From assembly GCF_000813845.1 (NCBI RefSeq), contig NZ_JWTB01000003.1, positions 1 through 64,000 on the forward strand: a stretch of 64,000 nt of DNA, written 5' to 3'. The first letter of the stretch is position 1; each line of letters begins with the position of its first letter. The DNA is from Pseudarthrobacter phenanthrenivorans. Lineage in GTDB: Bacteria > Actinomycetota > Actinomycetes > Actinomycetales > Micrococcaceae. Shown here piece after piece: positions 43,807 to 53,870 of the stretch. The translations under genes were made by a program, and so were the position numbers. Below the pieces are notes generated by a model. It was not told the DNA's origin. It saw only the letters and a list, made by a program, of their open reading frames with translations, and did no database searches.

Positions 43807-45555
43807 ATGGCCAAGGAACTTGCCACCCAGCTCATCGAACAACTCCAGGCTGCCGGCGTGCAGCGGATCTACGGGATCGTGGGGGACAGCCTCAACCCGA
43901 TCGTGGACGCGGTCCGCCAGACGGGAGGCGCCGCGAAGGGCGGGATCGACTGGGTGCATGTGCGCCATGAAGAAGCCGCAGCGTTTGCGGCTGCCGCCGA
44001 AGCCCAGCTCACGGGAAAGCTCGCGGTGTGCGCCGGCTCCTGCGGCCCCGGAAACCTGCACCTGATCAACGGGCTGTACGACGCCAACCGCTCCGGGGCG
44101 CCGGTGCTGGCCATCGCCTCCCACATTCCCAGCAAGCAGATCGGCAGCAGCTTCTTCCAGGAGACCCACCCGGACCGGCTGTTCAACGAATGCTCGGTGT
44201 ACTCGGAACTCATCAGCACGGCCGAGCAGGCACCACGCGTCATGCACAGCGCCATCCAGCACGCGCTGGGACTCGGGGGAGTCGCCGTCGTGACCCTGCC
44301 CGGCGACATCGCCGGCCTGGAAGCCGCGGCACCCACCCCGCTGCCTGCCGCGTTCCGGCCCGCCAGCCTGGTTCCGGACCCGGCCAGCGTCCAGGCGCTC
44401 GCGGATGCCATCAACGACGCCGGCAAGGTGGCCATCTTTGCCGGTGCCGGCGTGGAGGGCGCCCACACGGAACTGATGGCGCTCGCCGAACTGGCCAAGG
44501 CGCCCGTGGGCCACTCGCTCCGCGGCAAGGATTTCGTCCAGTATGACAACCCCTTCGACATCGGCATGACCGGGTTGCTGGGCTATGGGGCCGCAGCCGA
44601 AGGCATCGAGGACGCCGACCTGCTGGTCCTCCTCGGCACGGACTTCCCCTACGACCAGTTCCTGCCGGACACCCGGACCGCGCAGGTGGACCGGGCGGCC
44701 CACCGGCTGGGCCGCCGGACGGACGTCGACATCGCCGTCCACGGCGACGTGCTGCCCACCCTGCGCGCCCTCCTGCCGCTGGTCAAGGCCAAGAAGAGCC
44801 GGCGCTTCCTGGACCAGATGCTCAAGAAACACGACCGCCTGATGAACAAGGCCGTGGGCGCCTACACCCGCAAAGTGGAGAAAAAGCAGCCCATCCACCC
44901 GGAGTACGCGGCCTCCCTGCTGGACCAGGTTGCGGCCGAAGACGCCATCTTCACCGCCGACACCGGGATGTGCAACGTCTGGACCGCCCGCTACATCAAC
45001 CCGCTCGGCACCCGCCGGCTGATCGGATCCTTCCTGCACGGCTCCATGGCCAATGCCCTCCCGCATGCCATCGGCGCACAGCTGGCATTCCCCGGCCGCC
45101 AGGTCATCTCGGTGTCCGGCGACGGCGGGCTGTCCATGCTGCTGGGGGAGCTCATCACTGCCGCCGCCTACAAACTGCCCGTCAACGTGGTGGTCTTCAA
45201 CAACTCCACGCTGGGCATGGTCAAGCTCGAGATGCTGGTGGACGGGCTGCCCGACTTCGGCGTGGACGTGCCGGACGCCAACTACGCGGCCGTTGCACAG
45301 GCGCTGGGCTTCCACGCGGTGCGGGTCACGGATCCCGCGCAGATCGAATCGGCCTACCGGGAGGCGTTTGCGCACCCGGGACCGTCGCTGGTGGAGCTCA
45401 TCACCGATCCCAAGGCCCTCTCCATCCCGCCGAAGATCTCCGGCTCCCAGGTGATCGGCTTCGCCACGGCCATGTCCAAGGTGGTCCTCAACCGCGGCGC
45501 GGGCGAGGCCGTGAGTATGGCCCGCAGCAACCTGCGCAACATCCCGCGGCGCTGA
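43807..45555 (+). CDS. poxB: Pyruvate dehydrogenase (quinone) / pyruvate oxidase
   Basis: 582 residues from ATG 43807, with GGGAG 10 bases upstream and the start MAKELATQLIEQL typical for the family. ATG 43768 is in frame but precedes the likely transcription start. The enzyme uses thiamine diphosphate and FAD to convert pyruvate to acetate and CO2, passing electrons to quinone at the membrane. Visible motifs are VRHEEAAAFAAAAEA with the catalytic Glu, GSCGPGNLHLINGLYDANR, the FAD-binding middle domain and the ThDP motif GDGGLSMLLGELITAA ... NNSTLG. The C-terminal membrane-binding peptide is short and basic. Confidence 0.95.
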   Translation: MAKELATQLIEQLQAAGVQRIYGIVGDSLNPIVDAVRQTGGAAKGGIDWVHVRHEEAAAFAAAAEAQLTGKLAVCAGSCGPGNLHLINGLYDANRSGAPVLAIASHIPSKQIGSSFFQETHPDRLFNECSVYSELISTAEQAPRVMHSAIQHALGLGGVAVVTLPGDIAGLEAAAPTPLPAAFRPASLVPDPASVQALADAINDAGKVAIFAGAGVEGAHTELMALAELAKAPVGHSLRGKDFVQYDNPFDIGMTGLLGYGAAAEGIEDADLLVLLGTDFPYDQFLPDTRTAQVDRAAHRLGRRTDVDIAVHGDVLPTLRALLPLVKAKKSRRFLDQMLKKHDRLMNKAVGAYTRKVEKKQPIHPEYAASLLDQVAAEDAIFTADTGMCNVWTARYINPLGTRRLIGSFLHGSMANALPHAIGAQLAFPGRQVISVSGDGGLSMLLGELITAAAYKLPVNVVVFNNSTLGMVKLEMLVDGLPDFGVDVPDANYAAVAQALGFHAVRVTDPAQIESAYREAFAHPGPSLVELITDPKALSIPPKISGSQVIGFATAMSKVVLNRGAGEAVSMARSNLRNIPRR

Positions 45556-45590
45556 CCGGGTCCAGACCCGCCATCAGATCCTGCCCCTAA

Positions 45591-45634
45591 ATCCGGAACG
45601 CGTCTGCATAAAGTGCAGACGCGTTCCGGATTTT
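45591..45634 (+). terminator. 18-bp perfect terminator after poxB
   Basis: A perfect 18-bp stem (45591-45608 with 45614-45631), a 5-base TAAAG loop and TTT. It ends 36-80 bp after the poxB stop. Confidence 0.92.
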
Positions 45635-45640
45635 CCGGCG

Positions 45641-45680
45641 AAAAGTGATGGGGCGTTTGGGTTTTAGGGCCAAAACGAGA
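45641..45680. repeat. Single copy of the dispersed repeat also found at 37.7 kb
   Basis: AAAAGTGATGGGGCGTTTGG, then GTTTTAGGGCCAAAA, matches the tandem units at 37664-37790 at most positions. As at 37.8 kb, similarity continues up to the stop codon of the adjacent minus-strand gene (TTGGTCAGC), here thiD. Confidence 0.85.
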
Positions 45681-45691
45681 TGGGGGATTGG

Positions 45692-46549
45692 TCAGCGGGC
45701 GCCGCCCTGCCACAGGGCGTCGAACGGGGCGCCGGAGGCCACGCGGTTGCGGATGCCGGCGGTGACAAAGTCTTTGGCGGTCCGTGCGGCTTCCAGGGGG
45801 CTGGCTCCCTTGGCGAGCTCCGCCGTCACCGCTGCTGCGAGCGAGCAGCCGGCACCGGAGACGGCCACCTCGCCCACCTTGGGGGCGCTCAAGACTTCCA
45901 GGGTGTCGCCGTCGTAGAAGACGTCGACGGCGTCCGGGCCTTCCAGCCGGACCCCGCCCTTGGCAAGGACTGCCGCGCCGCTGAGCTCGTGGATGCGGAC
46001 GGCGGCGGCCTTCAGCGACTCCACATCCGTGATCTCCAGGCCGGACAGTGATTCCGCCTCGAAGTGGTTGGGCGTGACGACAGTGGCCAGCGGCAGGATC
46101 TGCGCCTTCAGGGCCTGGTCCGTGTCCAGCGCGTGCCCCGGCTCCTGTCCCTTGCAGATCAGCACCGGGTCCAGGACAACGTTGGCGAAGCTGTTCTCCT
46201 GCAGGGCGGACGCCACCGTGCTGATCGTGGCGGGGCTGCCCAGCATGCCGATCTTCACGGTGTCCAGGGCGGACGGCGCGCCCGACGCCGGACCGTACGC
46301 CGCCGTCGTCGCCTCCAGCTGGTCGGCAATCACCTGCTGGTCCACCGGCACGAACCGGTGGTTCCAGCTGTCCTTCGGGTCGAACGAGACAATGCACGTG
46401 AGGTTGGCAATGCCGAAGACACCGAGTTCCTGGAAGGTCTTCAGGTCGGCCTGGGCTCCGGCGCCACCGGTGGCTTCGGAGCCTGCGATGGTGAGGACGA
46501 CGGCGGGGCCGGCGGCGGACAGCGTTGCGTCAGTGGAAGCGGAAGTCAT
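45692..46549 (-). CDS. thiD: Hydroxymethylpyrimidine/phosphomethylpyrimidine kinase (or pyridoxal kinase-like)
   Basis: 285 residues from ATG 46549. It has the ribokinase-fold HMP(-P) kinase pattern: VVLTIAGSEATGGAGAQADLKTFQELGVFG, DTVKIGMLGS, LDPVLICKG, TPNHFEAESLSG and GAGCSLAAAVTAELAKGASPLEA. The normal family motif is GTGCTLS; here it reads GAGCSLA. It would phosphorylate HMP and HMP-P for thiamine synthesis or, as in some related enzymes, pyridoxal. No other thi gene and no TPP riboswitch is next to it. Confidence 0.85.
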   Translation of the reverse strand: MTSASTDATLSAAGPAVVLTIAGSEATGGAGAQADLKTFQELGVFGIANLTCIVSFDPKDSWNHRFVPVDQQVIADQLEATTAAYGPASGAPSALDTVKIGMLGSPATISTVASALQENSFANVVLDPVLICKGQEPGHALDTDQALKAQILPLATVVTPNHFEAESLSGLEITDVESLKAAAVRIHELSGAAVLAKGGVRLEGPDAVDVFYDGDTLEVLSAPKVGEVAVSGAGCSLAAAVTAELAKGASPLEAARTAKDFVTAGIRNRVASGAPFDALWQGGAR

Positions 46550-46660
46550 GGGCCCATCCTGCCACCCGCCGTCGGACGCCTGCCATGTGGCGGCGTACAG
46601 CGGATGACGGGCCGCAGTGTTCAGGACCACAAGGGGCGGGCGCCGGGAGCGGTGCCCGCG

Positions 46661-47572
46661 TCAGGCCCGGCCCTTGGCGATCTGCAGCAGTGCCCGTCCC
46701 AGCTCCGGCTGGCTGTAGACGAAGCCCGCGTCCAGGAGTTTCTGCGGCTGCACCCACCGGGACTTGAACACCAGTTCGGTTTCGGTGCGGATCAGGACCG
46801 CTCCGGCGCGGAGCAGCCACGAAGGAGTCGGCAGCCCGAAGCGGGCGCCATAAGCCCGGCGCACCAGCCGCATCAGGTCCCGGTTGGACACCACATCCGG
46901 CGACGCCACATTGACAGGCCCGGTGACGTCGGTCCGCGCGTGCAGGAAACGGATGCTGCGGTACAGGTCCTCCACGTGGATCCAGCTGAATTTCTGGTTG
47001 CCGTCGCCCATGTGGCCGCCCAGCCCCAGCCGCGCCAGGTTGGCGAAGGGCTGGAGCGCACCACCGCCGCGGCCCAGGACGATGGCGATCCGCAGCGGGA
47101 TCTTCCGGGTTCCGGGGGTATCCGCCGCCTCCAGGGCTGCCTCCCACGCCTTGGCGACGTCCACCGAGAATCCGCTTCCCAGCTCGCCACCGGCCTCGGA
47201 CTGCGGCCGGTCCCGCGCGTCACGGTAGATGGTGCCCGTGCTGGCGTTGAGCCAGGTCGACGGCGGTTCCTGGCAGCGTGCGATCGCCCGGCCGAGTGCC
47301 TGGGTCGTGGCCACCCGGGACTCCAGGATCGCGGCCTTGTTCCGGTCGTTGTAGCGGCAGGAAACGGAACGTCCGGCGAGATTCACCACCAGGGAAGCGC
47401 CGTCAAGCACCCGCTGCATGCCGCCGTCGTCATCCCAGCCGGCGGAGGAGCTGCCGTTCCCCTTCCGTCCGATGGTGCGCACGGTCCAGCCGTCCTGCTC
47501 GAAGCGCCGGGTGAGGTAGCTGCCGATGAAGCCCGAGGCGCCCGCCACCACAACCGTTTTTGCCCTGCCCAT
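46661..47572 (-). CDS. TIGR01777-type NAD(P)-binding epimerase-like protein
   Basis: 303 residues from ATG 47572 (GGGGAAG upstream). The Rossmann start is VVVAGASGFIGSYLTRRFEQDGW. It continues with VVNLAGRSVSCRYNDRNKAAILESRV, typical for the YfcH-like (DUF1731) branch of extended SDRs, and with STGTIYRDARDRPQSE, VLGRGGGALQPFANLARLGLGGHMGDGNQKFSWIHVEDL. The activity is unknown. It lies 21 bp downstream of a TetR gene and is probably co-regulated with it through the palindromes at 48270-48317. Confidence 0.88.
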   Translation of the reverse strand: MGRAKTVVVAGASGFIGSYLTRRFEQDGWTVRTIGRKGNGSSSAGWDDDGGMQRVLDGASLVVNLAGRSVSCRYNDRNKAAILESRVATTQALGRAIARCQEPPSTWLNASTGTIYRDARDRPQSEAGGELGSGFSVDVAKAWEAALEAADTPGTRKIPLRIAIVLGRGGGALQPFANLARLGLGGHMGDGNQKFSWIHVEDLYRSIRFLHARTDVTGPVNVASPDVVSNRDLMRLVRRAYGARFGLPTPSWLLRAGAVLIRTETELVFKSRWVQPQKLLDAGFVYSQPELGRALLQIAKGRA

Positions 47573-47593
47573 GTCTTCCCCCATTGTTCGTAC

Positions 47594-48256
47594 TTACTGT
47601 CCGCCGCGGATGCTGCGGCTCAGGCCCAGGACGTCGTCGAGGACCTTGCTGACACCCGGGATGCGGGCCAGCGCGAGTCCCCGGGCGATCAGCGGCGCCG
47701 CGCCGTCCACCAGCGTCCTGGTCCGTTGCTGCCCTTCCGAGGTGTCGTAGACCCAGAAGAGGGTGATGCCCAGGTAGCAGAGCCACAGCAGTTCCGGCAG
47801 GTCGGCCCGCAGTTTCTTCGGCAGCGCCGGCCGGGCCCCCTCAACCGCGGTCCTGAAGATGGCCAGGGATGCTTCGCGGGCGGACGTGGAGTTCGCCGAG
47901 AACGGATTCACGGGGGAGGTGGGCCGGATGGCCGTGGCCACAAAGTCGGACCCGAACCGGTGGTACGGCGCCATGACGTCGAGTCCTGCGTGGAGGACGG
48001 CCCGAAGCCGGTCAGCCAGTCCGCTTGCCTCCAGCAGGGCGTTGGCAGCCAGGCCGGCATGCTCTGCCTGCACCTGGACGTACAGCTCATGGACCAGGTC
48101 GTCCTTGGAGGCGAAGTAGTAGTAGGCGTTTCCCACGGACACGCCTGCCTCAGCTGCGATGCCCCGCATGGTGGTCTTTTCGAACCCGATCTCACGGAAC
48201 ATGCGCAGGGCGGCCTCCGCCACCTTCTGCCTGGTCTGCTCACTCTTGGCGGCCAT
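47594..48256 (-). CDS. TetR-family transcriptional regulator
   Basis: 220 residues from ATG 48256, with GGGGAA upstream. The HTH reads RQKVAEAALRMFREIGFEKTTMRGIAAEAGVSVGNAYYYFASKDDLVHELY, a class often linked to fatty-acid or hydrophobic ligands. The C-terminal domain includes FGSDFVATAIRPTSPVNPFS. Two TTGAAC-N2-GTTCAA palindromes directly upstream are its likely operators. It forms an operon with the epimerase-like gene. Confidence 0.92.
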   Translation of the reverse strand: MAAKSEQTRQKVAEAALRMFREIGFEKTTMRGIAAEAGVSVGNAYYYFASKDDLVHELYVQVQAEHAGLAANALLEASGLADRLRAVLHAGLDVMAPYHRFGSDFVATAIRPTSPVNPFSANSTSAREASLAIFRTAVEGARPALPKKLRADLPELLWLCYLGITLFWVYDTSEGQQRTRTLVDGAAPLIARGLALARIPGVSKVLDDVLGLSRSIRGGQ

Positions 48257-48269
48257 GGTTCCCCGATTC

Positions 48270-48317
48270 TTGAACGTGTTCAAAAGCAGTGTGGCACACA
48301 TAGTTGAACATGTTCAA
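48270..48317. promoter_or_regulatory. Pair of TTGAAC-N2-GTTCAA palindromic operators
   Basis: TTGAACGTGTTCAA (48270-48283) and TTGAACATGTTCAA (48304-48317), 34 bp apart, differ at one position; the second is a perfect palindrome. They lie 13 and 47 bp before the TetR start. Confidence 0.85.
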
Positions 48318-48434
48318 TTCCTGGCTTCCGGGGCAGCCGACACGAAACCGGCCGGCCACAGCGGCAATGGAAGAATGGCCTGAGTGCTAATACAACCGGC
48401 CGCCCCGTTCCGGGCGCCGGCCAACCACTCCTGA

Positions 48435-49208
48435 ATGGATGCCTTTATGTCCCCTGCCTCCGGCCACAGTGCCGCGCCCGAAACCGTCCACGCAGCTGAC
48501 CCTGCCTCCAGTGTCCGGTTCGCCGCCGTCGGCTCGCCCTTTTTTGGAATCATGCTGGCGTCCATGGCAGTGGTGCTGATCCTGTCCAACATCGGGGCGT
48601 CCAAAGGGGTCGCTTTCGGCCCGATCGTCACCGACGGTGGCTTCTTCCTCTTCCCGCTCGCCTACATCCTGGGCGACGTGATCAGCGAGGTCTACGGCTT
48701 CAAGGTGGCCCGCAAAGCCATCTTCACCACCTTCGCGCTGTCCGTCTTCGCATCCCTCTGCTACTGGGTGGTCATCGCCCTGCCGGGCTTCGACGACGAG
48801 TACGGTGCCGCGAAGCAGTCGGCGCTGGAGGGCGCGCTGGGTCCCGTGCCGCAGATCGTGTTGGCGTCACTGCTGGCATTCCTGGCCGGGCAGACCATCA
48901 ACTCCTGGATCCTGGTCCGGATGAAGGCCCGCACCGGCGAGAAGTCGTTGTGGGCCCGCCTGATGGGCTCCTCCGGCGCCGGCGAGTTCGTGGACACGCT
49001 GATCTTCTGCAGCATCGCGGCATCCGTCATCGGCATCGCGGACCTGGGAAGCTTCGTGAACTACGTGGTGGTGGGCTTCGTGTACAAGACGTTGGTGGAG
49101 TTCCTGTTCGTTCCCATCACGTCGCTGGCCATCAACTGGGTCAAGAAGCGCGAGCCCAGTTACGGCGTCCCGGACCGGGCCGCGGCAGCGGCGGCAAACG
49201 CCGCGTAG
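48435..49208 (+). CDS. yhhQ: Queuosine precursor transporter (YhhQ family)
   Basis: 257 residues with about six membrane helices. It contains LSNIGASKGVAFGPIVTDGGFFLFPLAYILGDVISEVYGFKVARKAI and later AGQTINSWILVRMKARTGEKSLWARLMGSSGAGEFVDTLIF, the core of the YhhQ/DUF165 (vitamin-uptake-like) family. Members import preQ0, preQ1 or queuine for tRNA modification. The tgt gene is nearby on the opposite strand, which fits. ATG 48447 is an alternative start with a better-spaced GGA. No preQ1 riboswitch is recognisable upstream. Confidence 0.92.
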   Translation: MDAFMSPASGHSAAPETVHAADPASSVRFAAVGSPFFGIMLASMAVVLILSNIGASKGVAFGPIVTDGGFFLFPLAYILGDVISEVYGFKVARKAIFTTFALSVFASLCYWVVIALPGFDDEYGAAKQSALEGALGPVPQIVLASLLAFLAGQTINSWILVRMKARTGEKSLWARLMGSSGAGEFVDTLIFCSIAASVIGIADLGSFVNYVVVGFVYKTLVEFLFVPITSLAINWVKKREPSYGVPDRAAAAAANAA

Positions 49209-49278
49209 CTGCCGCCCGGCGCCGTCCCTTCTGGCTGCTGATCGCCCGGCAGCCCTGGTTCGGCGGCGGGAGGCCGGC

Positions 49279-50028
49279 TTAGGCCTTCAGCGTCCCGTCC
49301 AGGAGGTCCCGCAGCTCCGTGAAGTGCCGCTCCGTTGCTTCCGAGTGGAAGGCAGACGTGTCCGCCATGGTGTAGCCGTGCGGCGCGCCGTCGTAAATGC
49401 CGTTGGAAGCCGCCAGCCCTGCGGCCTGCAGCGCTTCCCCCAGCCGGGCGACGGCGTCGGGGGCCATGCTCCGGTCGTGGTCCGCGTGGCCGAACACGAA
49501 CCTCGCGCGGGCCTTCCCCAGGCCCAGGTGCGGACTGTCCGGGTCTTCGGTGGCGAGGCCGCCGCCGTGGAAGCCGCCGCAGGCAGCCAGCACGTCCGGG
49601 TGGGAAGTTGCGGTGCGGACCGCGAGCCTGGCGCCCATGCAGTAGCCCACGGTGCCGATGGGACCGGGCGCGACGCCGTCGAGCGCTGCCAGTGCCGAAA
49701 CCCAGGCATCGATGTCCGGCAGGGCTTTGTCCGGGGTCAGGCGGCCGACCCGCGGGAACGCAGCCTTGCCGGCGGCTTCACGGCCTTCCTGGGTGGTCAT
49801 GTCAGCTGCGGGAGCGAGCTCGGCGGCCGTTCCTTCGCGGTAGAAAACGTTGGGCGCCAGCACCACATAACCCCAGTCCGCGATGCGCTGGGCCATGTCC
49901 TGGATGCGGGGGCGCAGGCCGAAGGCATCCATGTACAGGAGGACGCCGGGGAACGGGCCGGTACCGGCGGACGGACGGGCGACAAGGGCTTCGGCAGGGC
50001 CTGCAGCGGCCTGGATTTCGATGAGCAT
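49279..50028 (-). CDS. Dienelactone hydrolase-family alpha/beta hydrolase
   Basis: 249 residues. The nucleophile motif GTVGYCMGAR puts the catalytic Cys at 130. The acid is Asp185 (or Asp183) in GHADHD and the base is His217 in DGAPHGYTM. Cys as nucleophile is the mark of true dienelactone hydrolases. No chlorocatechol genes are near. It follows tgt on the same strand at 35 bp, so it may be cotranscribed. Its link with queuosine salvage is unclear. Confidence 0.92.
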   Translation of the reverse strand: MLIEIQAAAGPAEALVARPSAGTGPFPGVLLYMDAFGLRPRIQDMAQRIADWGYVVLAPNVFYREGTAAELAPAADMTTQEGREAAGKAAFPRVGRLTPDKALPDIDAWVSALAALDGVAPGPIGTVGYCMGARLAVRTATSHPDVLAACGGFHGGGLATEDPDSPHLGLGKARARFVFGHADHDRSMAPDAVARLGEALQAAGLAASNGIYDGAPHGYTMADTSAFHSEATERHFTELRDLLDGTLKA

Positions 50029-50063
50029 TGGGTCAGGATAGCGGAGGCACCCGGGAGCAGGGG

Positions 50064-51380
<1,317 letters not shown>

Positions 51381-51400
51381 CTAACAAACCAGCCGGGTCC

Positions 51401-52129
51401 TCAGCTGGCCGGGTCCGACTCCGGATAGTTGCTGGACCGCCAGGAATCCCAGGACGACCTGATGGCCTCCAGTGCGCCCGCACCAAGGTCGTAGGTGGAA
51501 GCGATCACCAGCGAACCTTCGCCTTCGGCCCGGACATCCTTGATGGCCGGATGGTCGGCCACCACCAGCAGTCCCTCGCCGTGCTCGGCGTAGCCGTGGA
51601 CCGTCAGTCCCACCTGGTGGCTGGTCCGGAACCAGACCTTCCCGCTGATCTCCTCACCGGTGTCCAGCGTGAGCTGGTACGGCTCGCCGGGCGCAGGAAG
51701 GCTGGCAAGCCCGAGCTTTTCAATCGCGGAGCCCTTCCCGTCCGTCAGGTGCAGGAACAGGGTGTGGCGCTTGCCGTGCGGGTGGCGTTCCAGGGCGAAG
51801 CGGAGCTGCTGCAGGAAGGTCAGCCACCCTTGGGTGATGTCCTCATCCCAGGCCGCCCACTCCGAATCATGGTCCAGCGCCCCGCGGGTGACACTGACCC
51901 GGGTTCCTTCGGGCACCGGGTGGAGTTCAAACGTGTCCCCGCCGTGCACGGTGAGCCTGGTGTGGTCGGCGGATTCCTCCACGTCGCTGGAGAAGTAGAT
52001 CTCCTTGATCTCGGATTCCAGGTCCTCGGCCTGCCAGCCGTGCCACTGTGCCACCTTGGACGGTTCGCGCAGCATGGTCCAGACCTGCGGCGCGTCGGCG
52101 TTGATCACTACGCTGAGATTGTTCGTCAT
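51401..52129 (-). CDS. SRPBCC (AHSA1-like) domain protein
   Basis: 242 residues. The START/SRPBCC pattern opens with a SVVINADAPQVWTMLREPSKVAQWHGW strand-helix and includes the ITQGWLTFLQQLRFALE helix. A second, less typical half follows from about residue 130 (LHLTDGKGSAIEKLGLASLPAPGEPY ... YAEHGEGLLVVADH). Function unknown; such proteins bind hydrophobic ligands. It lies 51 bp downstream on the other side of tgt and is probably a separate unit. Confidence 0.82.
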   Translation of the reverse strand: MTNNLSVVINADAPQVWTMLREPSKVAQWHGWQAEDLESEIKEIYFSSDVEESADHTRLTVHGGDTFELHPVPEGTRVSVTRGALDHDSEWAAWDEDITQGWLTFLQQLRFALERHPHGKRHTLFLHLTDGKGSAIEKLGLASLPAPGEPYQLTLDTGEEISGKVWFRTSHQVGLTVHGYAEHGEGLLVVADHPAIKDVRAEGEGSLVIASTYDLGAGALEAIRSSWDSWRSSNYPESDPAS

Positions 52130-52201
52130 AGCCCCGAATGTACGCCCCGGACAGGGGCCCGGGTAGGGGGAAATTCCCGTATGGGGACAGCGCCCGGGAG
52201 G

Positions 52202-53233
52202 TCAGGCGCGGACCGCCTCCAGCTCATTGCTGATGCGGCGCTCCAGTTCGGACATCCCGATGGTCTCCGAGCCCCCGTGGGCCCGCAGGAACAGCAGGGA
52301 TTCGAGCCGCAGCAGCCGCCATTCGCGTTCTGCATCATGGTTGGAGTTGTCGATCGAGCGGAAGATTTCCTTGTCGTACAGGTTGGGCTCGTTGAGCGAG
52401 CGCTGCCGCACCTTGGCGGCCATCCGCGCCTTGAACGGGTCCGTTTCCTGGTTTTCCGGGGTGCGGATCAGTTTTTCGTACACTTCCGCGCGTTCATCCT
52501 GGCCGTCCTGCCGGCAGATGTAGCTGGCCAGCGCCAGGGCGGCCTCCACCGAGCTCCACCGGCCCGGGTTGCCGTCGTAGGGCAGCACCGTGAGGAGGTC
52601 CGCCACCGAAAGGGCGCCGTTCGGGTCCTTGAGCGTGATGAACAGTTCGTGCGCCAGGTCGCTGAGGTCCTTCAGGCAGCTTCCGGACTTGAAATTGACG
52701 CCCTTGGACAGCCGGTCCGCCAGGAGCAGGACACCCTGGGCATCCGGGTGTGCCTCGGCGGCGGCTTCCACCACGGATTCGGGAGTGCCGGCCGGTGCCG
52801 GGATGAGCGCAAGTTCCTCGTCGCTGGGTCCGGTCACCGCAGGCGGGACCGGCGGCAGCGGAGGTACGACGACGGCGGGCGCCACGGCGATCGGCCCTGT
52901 CCCGCCGCCGGGCTGCTCCTGCCCCCTGTCGCTGGGCGCGGCGGTTTCCGCACGAGGGGCGGCCTCCGGAAGGGTGGCCGGCAGCGGAAGCTGGGTGACG
53001 TCGTCGTGCGTTCCCTCCACGACCGTGACCGTGGTGCCGACGGCGACCCGCAGCGTCCCGCCGCCGGAAAGGCTTGCCAGCACCAGGGCGGGGGAGCCGA
53101 AATCGTCCCGTTCCAGCTCCACCTGGTCGATTTCGGCAGTGCGCTGGCCGTCGGGAAGGAGGATGTGGCTGCCGGTGGTCAGAGATCCAGCCTGCTGTTC
53201 ACGGTGGTGCCTGGCGGCTGGTGTTTCGGTCAT
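52202..53233 (-). CDS. Uncharacterised protein with Pro-rich linker and helical C-terminal domain
   Basis: 343 residues; AAGGA is upstream of the ATG. The N-terminal 75 residues look like a small beta domain (SHILLPDGQRTAEIDQVELERD ... LRVAVGTTVTVVEGTHDDV), followed by a Pro/Ala linker to about 145. A helical domain of about 190 residues comes next (LLLADRLSKGVNFKSGSCLKDLSDLAHELFITLKDPNGALSVADLLTVLPYDGNPGRWSSVEAALALASYI), reminiscent of TPR-like repeats. No signal peptide or membrane segment. I do not recognise the family. Confidence 0.8.
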   Translation of the reverse strand: MTETPAARHHREQQAGSLTTGSHILLPDGQRTAEIDQVELERDDFGSPALVLASLSGGGTLRVAVGTTVTVVEGTHDDVTQLPLPATLPEAAPRAETAAPSDRGQEQPGGGTGPIAVAPAVVVPPLPPVPPAVTGPSDEELALIPAPAGTPESVVEAAAEAHPDAQGVLLLADRLSKGVNFKSGSCLKDLSDLAHELFITLKDPNGALSVADLLTVLPYDGNPGRWSSVEAALALASYICRQDGQDERAEVYEKLIRTPENQETDPFKARMAAKVRQRSLNEPNLYDKEIFRSIDNSNHDAEREWRLLRLESLLFLRAHGGSETIGMSELERRISNELEAVRA

Positions 53234-53321
53234 GGGAGTCCTTAAGTTCTCTTGCGGTCCGCCCTACAGTCTACAAAGGCGGAGCCCTGAAACCGGGGAC
53301 CCCCACGTCCCGGCGGGGATG

Positions 53322-53861
53322 TCAGAAGCCCACGCCTGCAAACGCCAGGGCCTGCCGGATGAGGCCGCCGCGGCCGCCGGCAAACTCCATCTGGACGCCG
53401 GGGCTGAGCACTTCCTGGGGGGTCATCCAGGTCAGTTCCAAGGCGTCCTGGCGGGGCTCGCACTCACCCGTGACGGGAATGACGTAGGCCAGGGACACGG
53501 CGTGTTGCCGCTCGTCGGTGAAGCCGGTCTGGGACGGCGCGGGAAAGTATTCGGCAACGGTGAACGGTACGGGGCTAAGCGGGAGCTGCGGAAACGCCAG
53601 GGGGCCGAGGTCCTTTTCCATGTGCCGCAGCAGGGCGGCGCGGATGGTCTCACGGTAGATGACCCGGCCGGACACCAGGGACCGCACCATGGTCCCGTCG
53701 GCATCCGCCTGCAGCAGCGTGCCCACCTCGTTGACGTACCCCAACGGATCCAGCCGGACCGGCACTGCCTCCACGTACACCATGGGCAGCCGCCCCCGTG
53801 CCTCAAAGAGGTCTTCTTCAGAGAGCCAGCCGGGATTCGGGTCAGGTGTGCGCACGTTCAT
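53322..53861 (-). CDS. NUDIX-hydrolase-family protein (DUF4916-like)
   Basis: 179 residues. The fold and segments YVEAVPVRLDPLGYVNEVGTLLQADADGTMVRSLVSGRVIYRETIRAALLRHMEKDLG and VSLAYVIPVTGECEPRQDALELTWMTPQEV resemble an actinobacterial NUDIX-like family. The canonical Nudix box GX5EX7REUXEEXGU is degenerate (SGRVIYRETIRAALLRHMEKDLG), so hydrolase activity is uncertain. It is the downstream partner of the VOC-protein gene, nine bases away on the same strand. Confidence 0.8.
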   Translation of the reverse strand: MNVRTPDPNPGWLSEEDLFEARGRLPMVYVEAVPVRLDPLGYVNEVGTLLQADADGTMVRSLVSGRVIYRETIRAALLRHMEKDLGPLAFPQLPLSPVPFTVAEYFPAPSQTGFTDERQHAVSLAYVIPVTGECEPRQDALELTWMTPQEVLSPGVQMEFAGGRGGLIRQALAFAGVGF

Positions 53862-53870
53862 GCTTAAGTT

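Noticed and set aside
45556..46660. TPP riboswitch near thiD
   Set aside because: No conserved thi-box sequence precedes the gene, and thiD is the only thiamine gene here.
48318..48434. preQ1 riboswitch before the queuosine transporter gene
   Set aside because: The leader is GC-rich and lacks the A-rich pseudoknot tail and conserved loop of known preQ1 classes.
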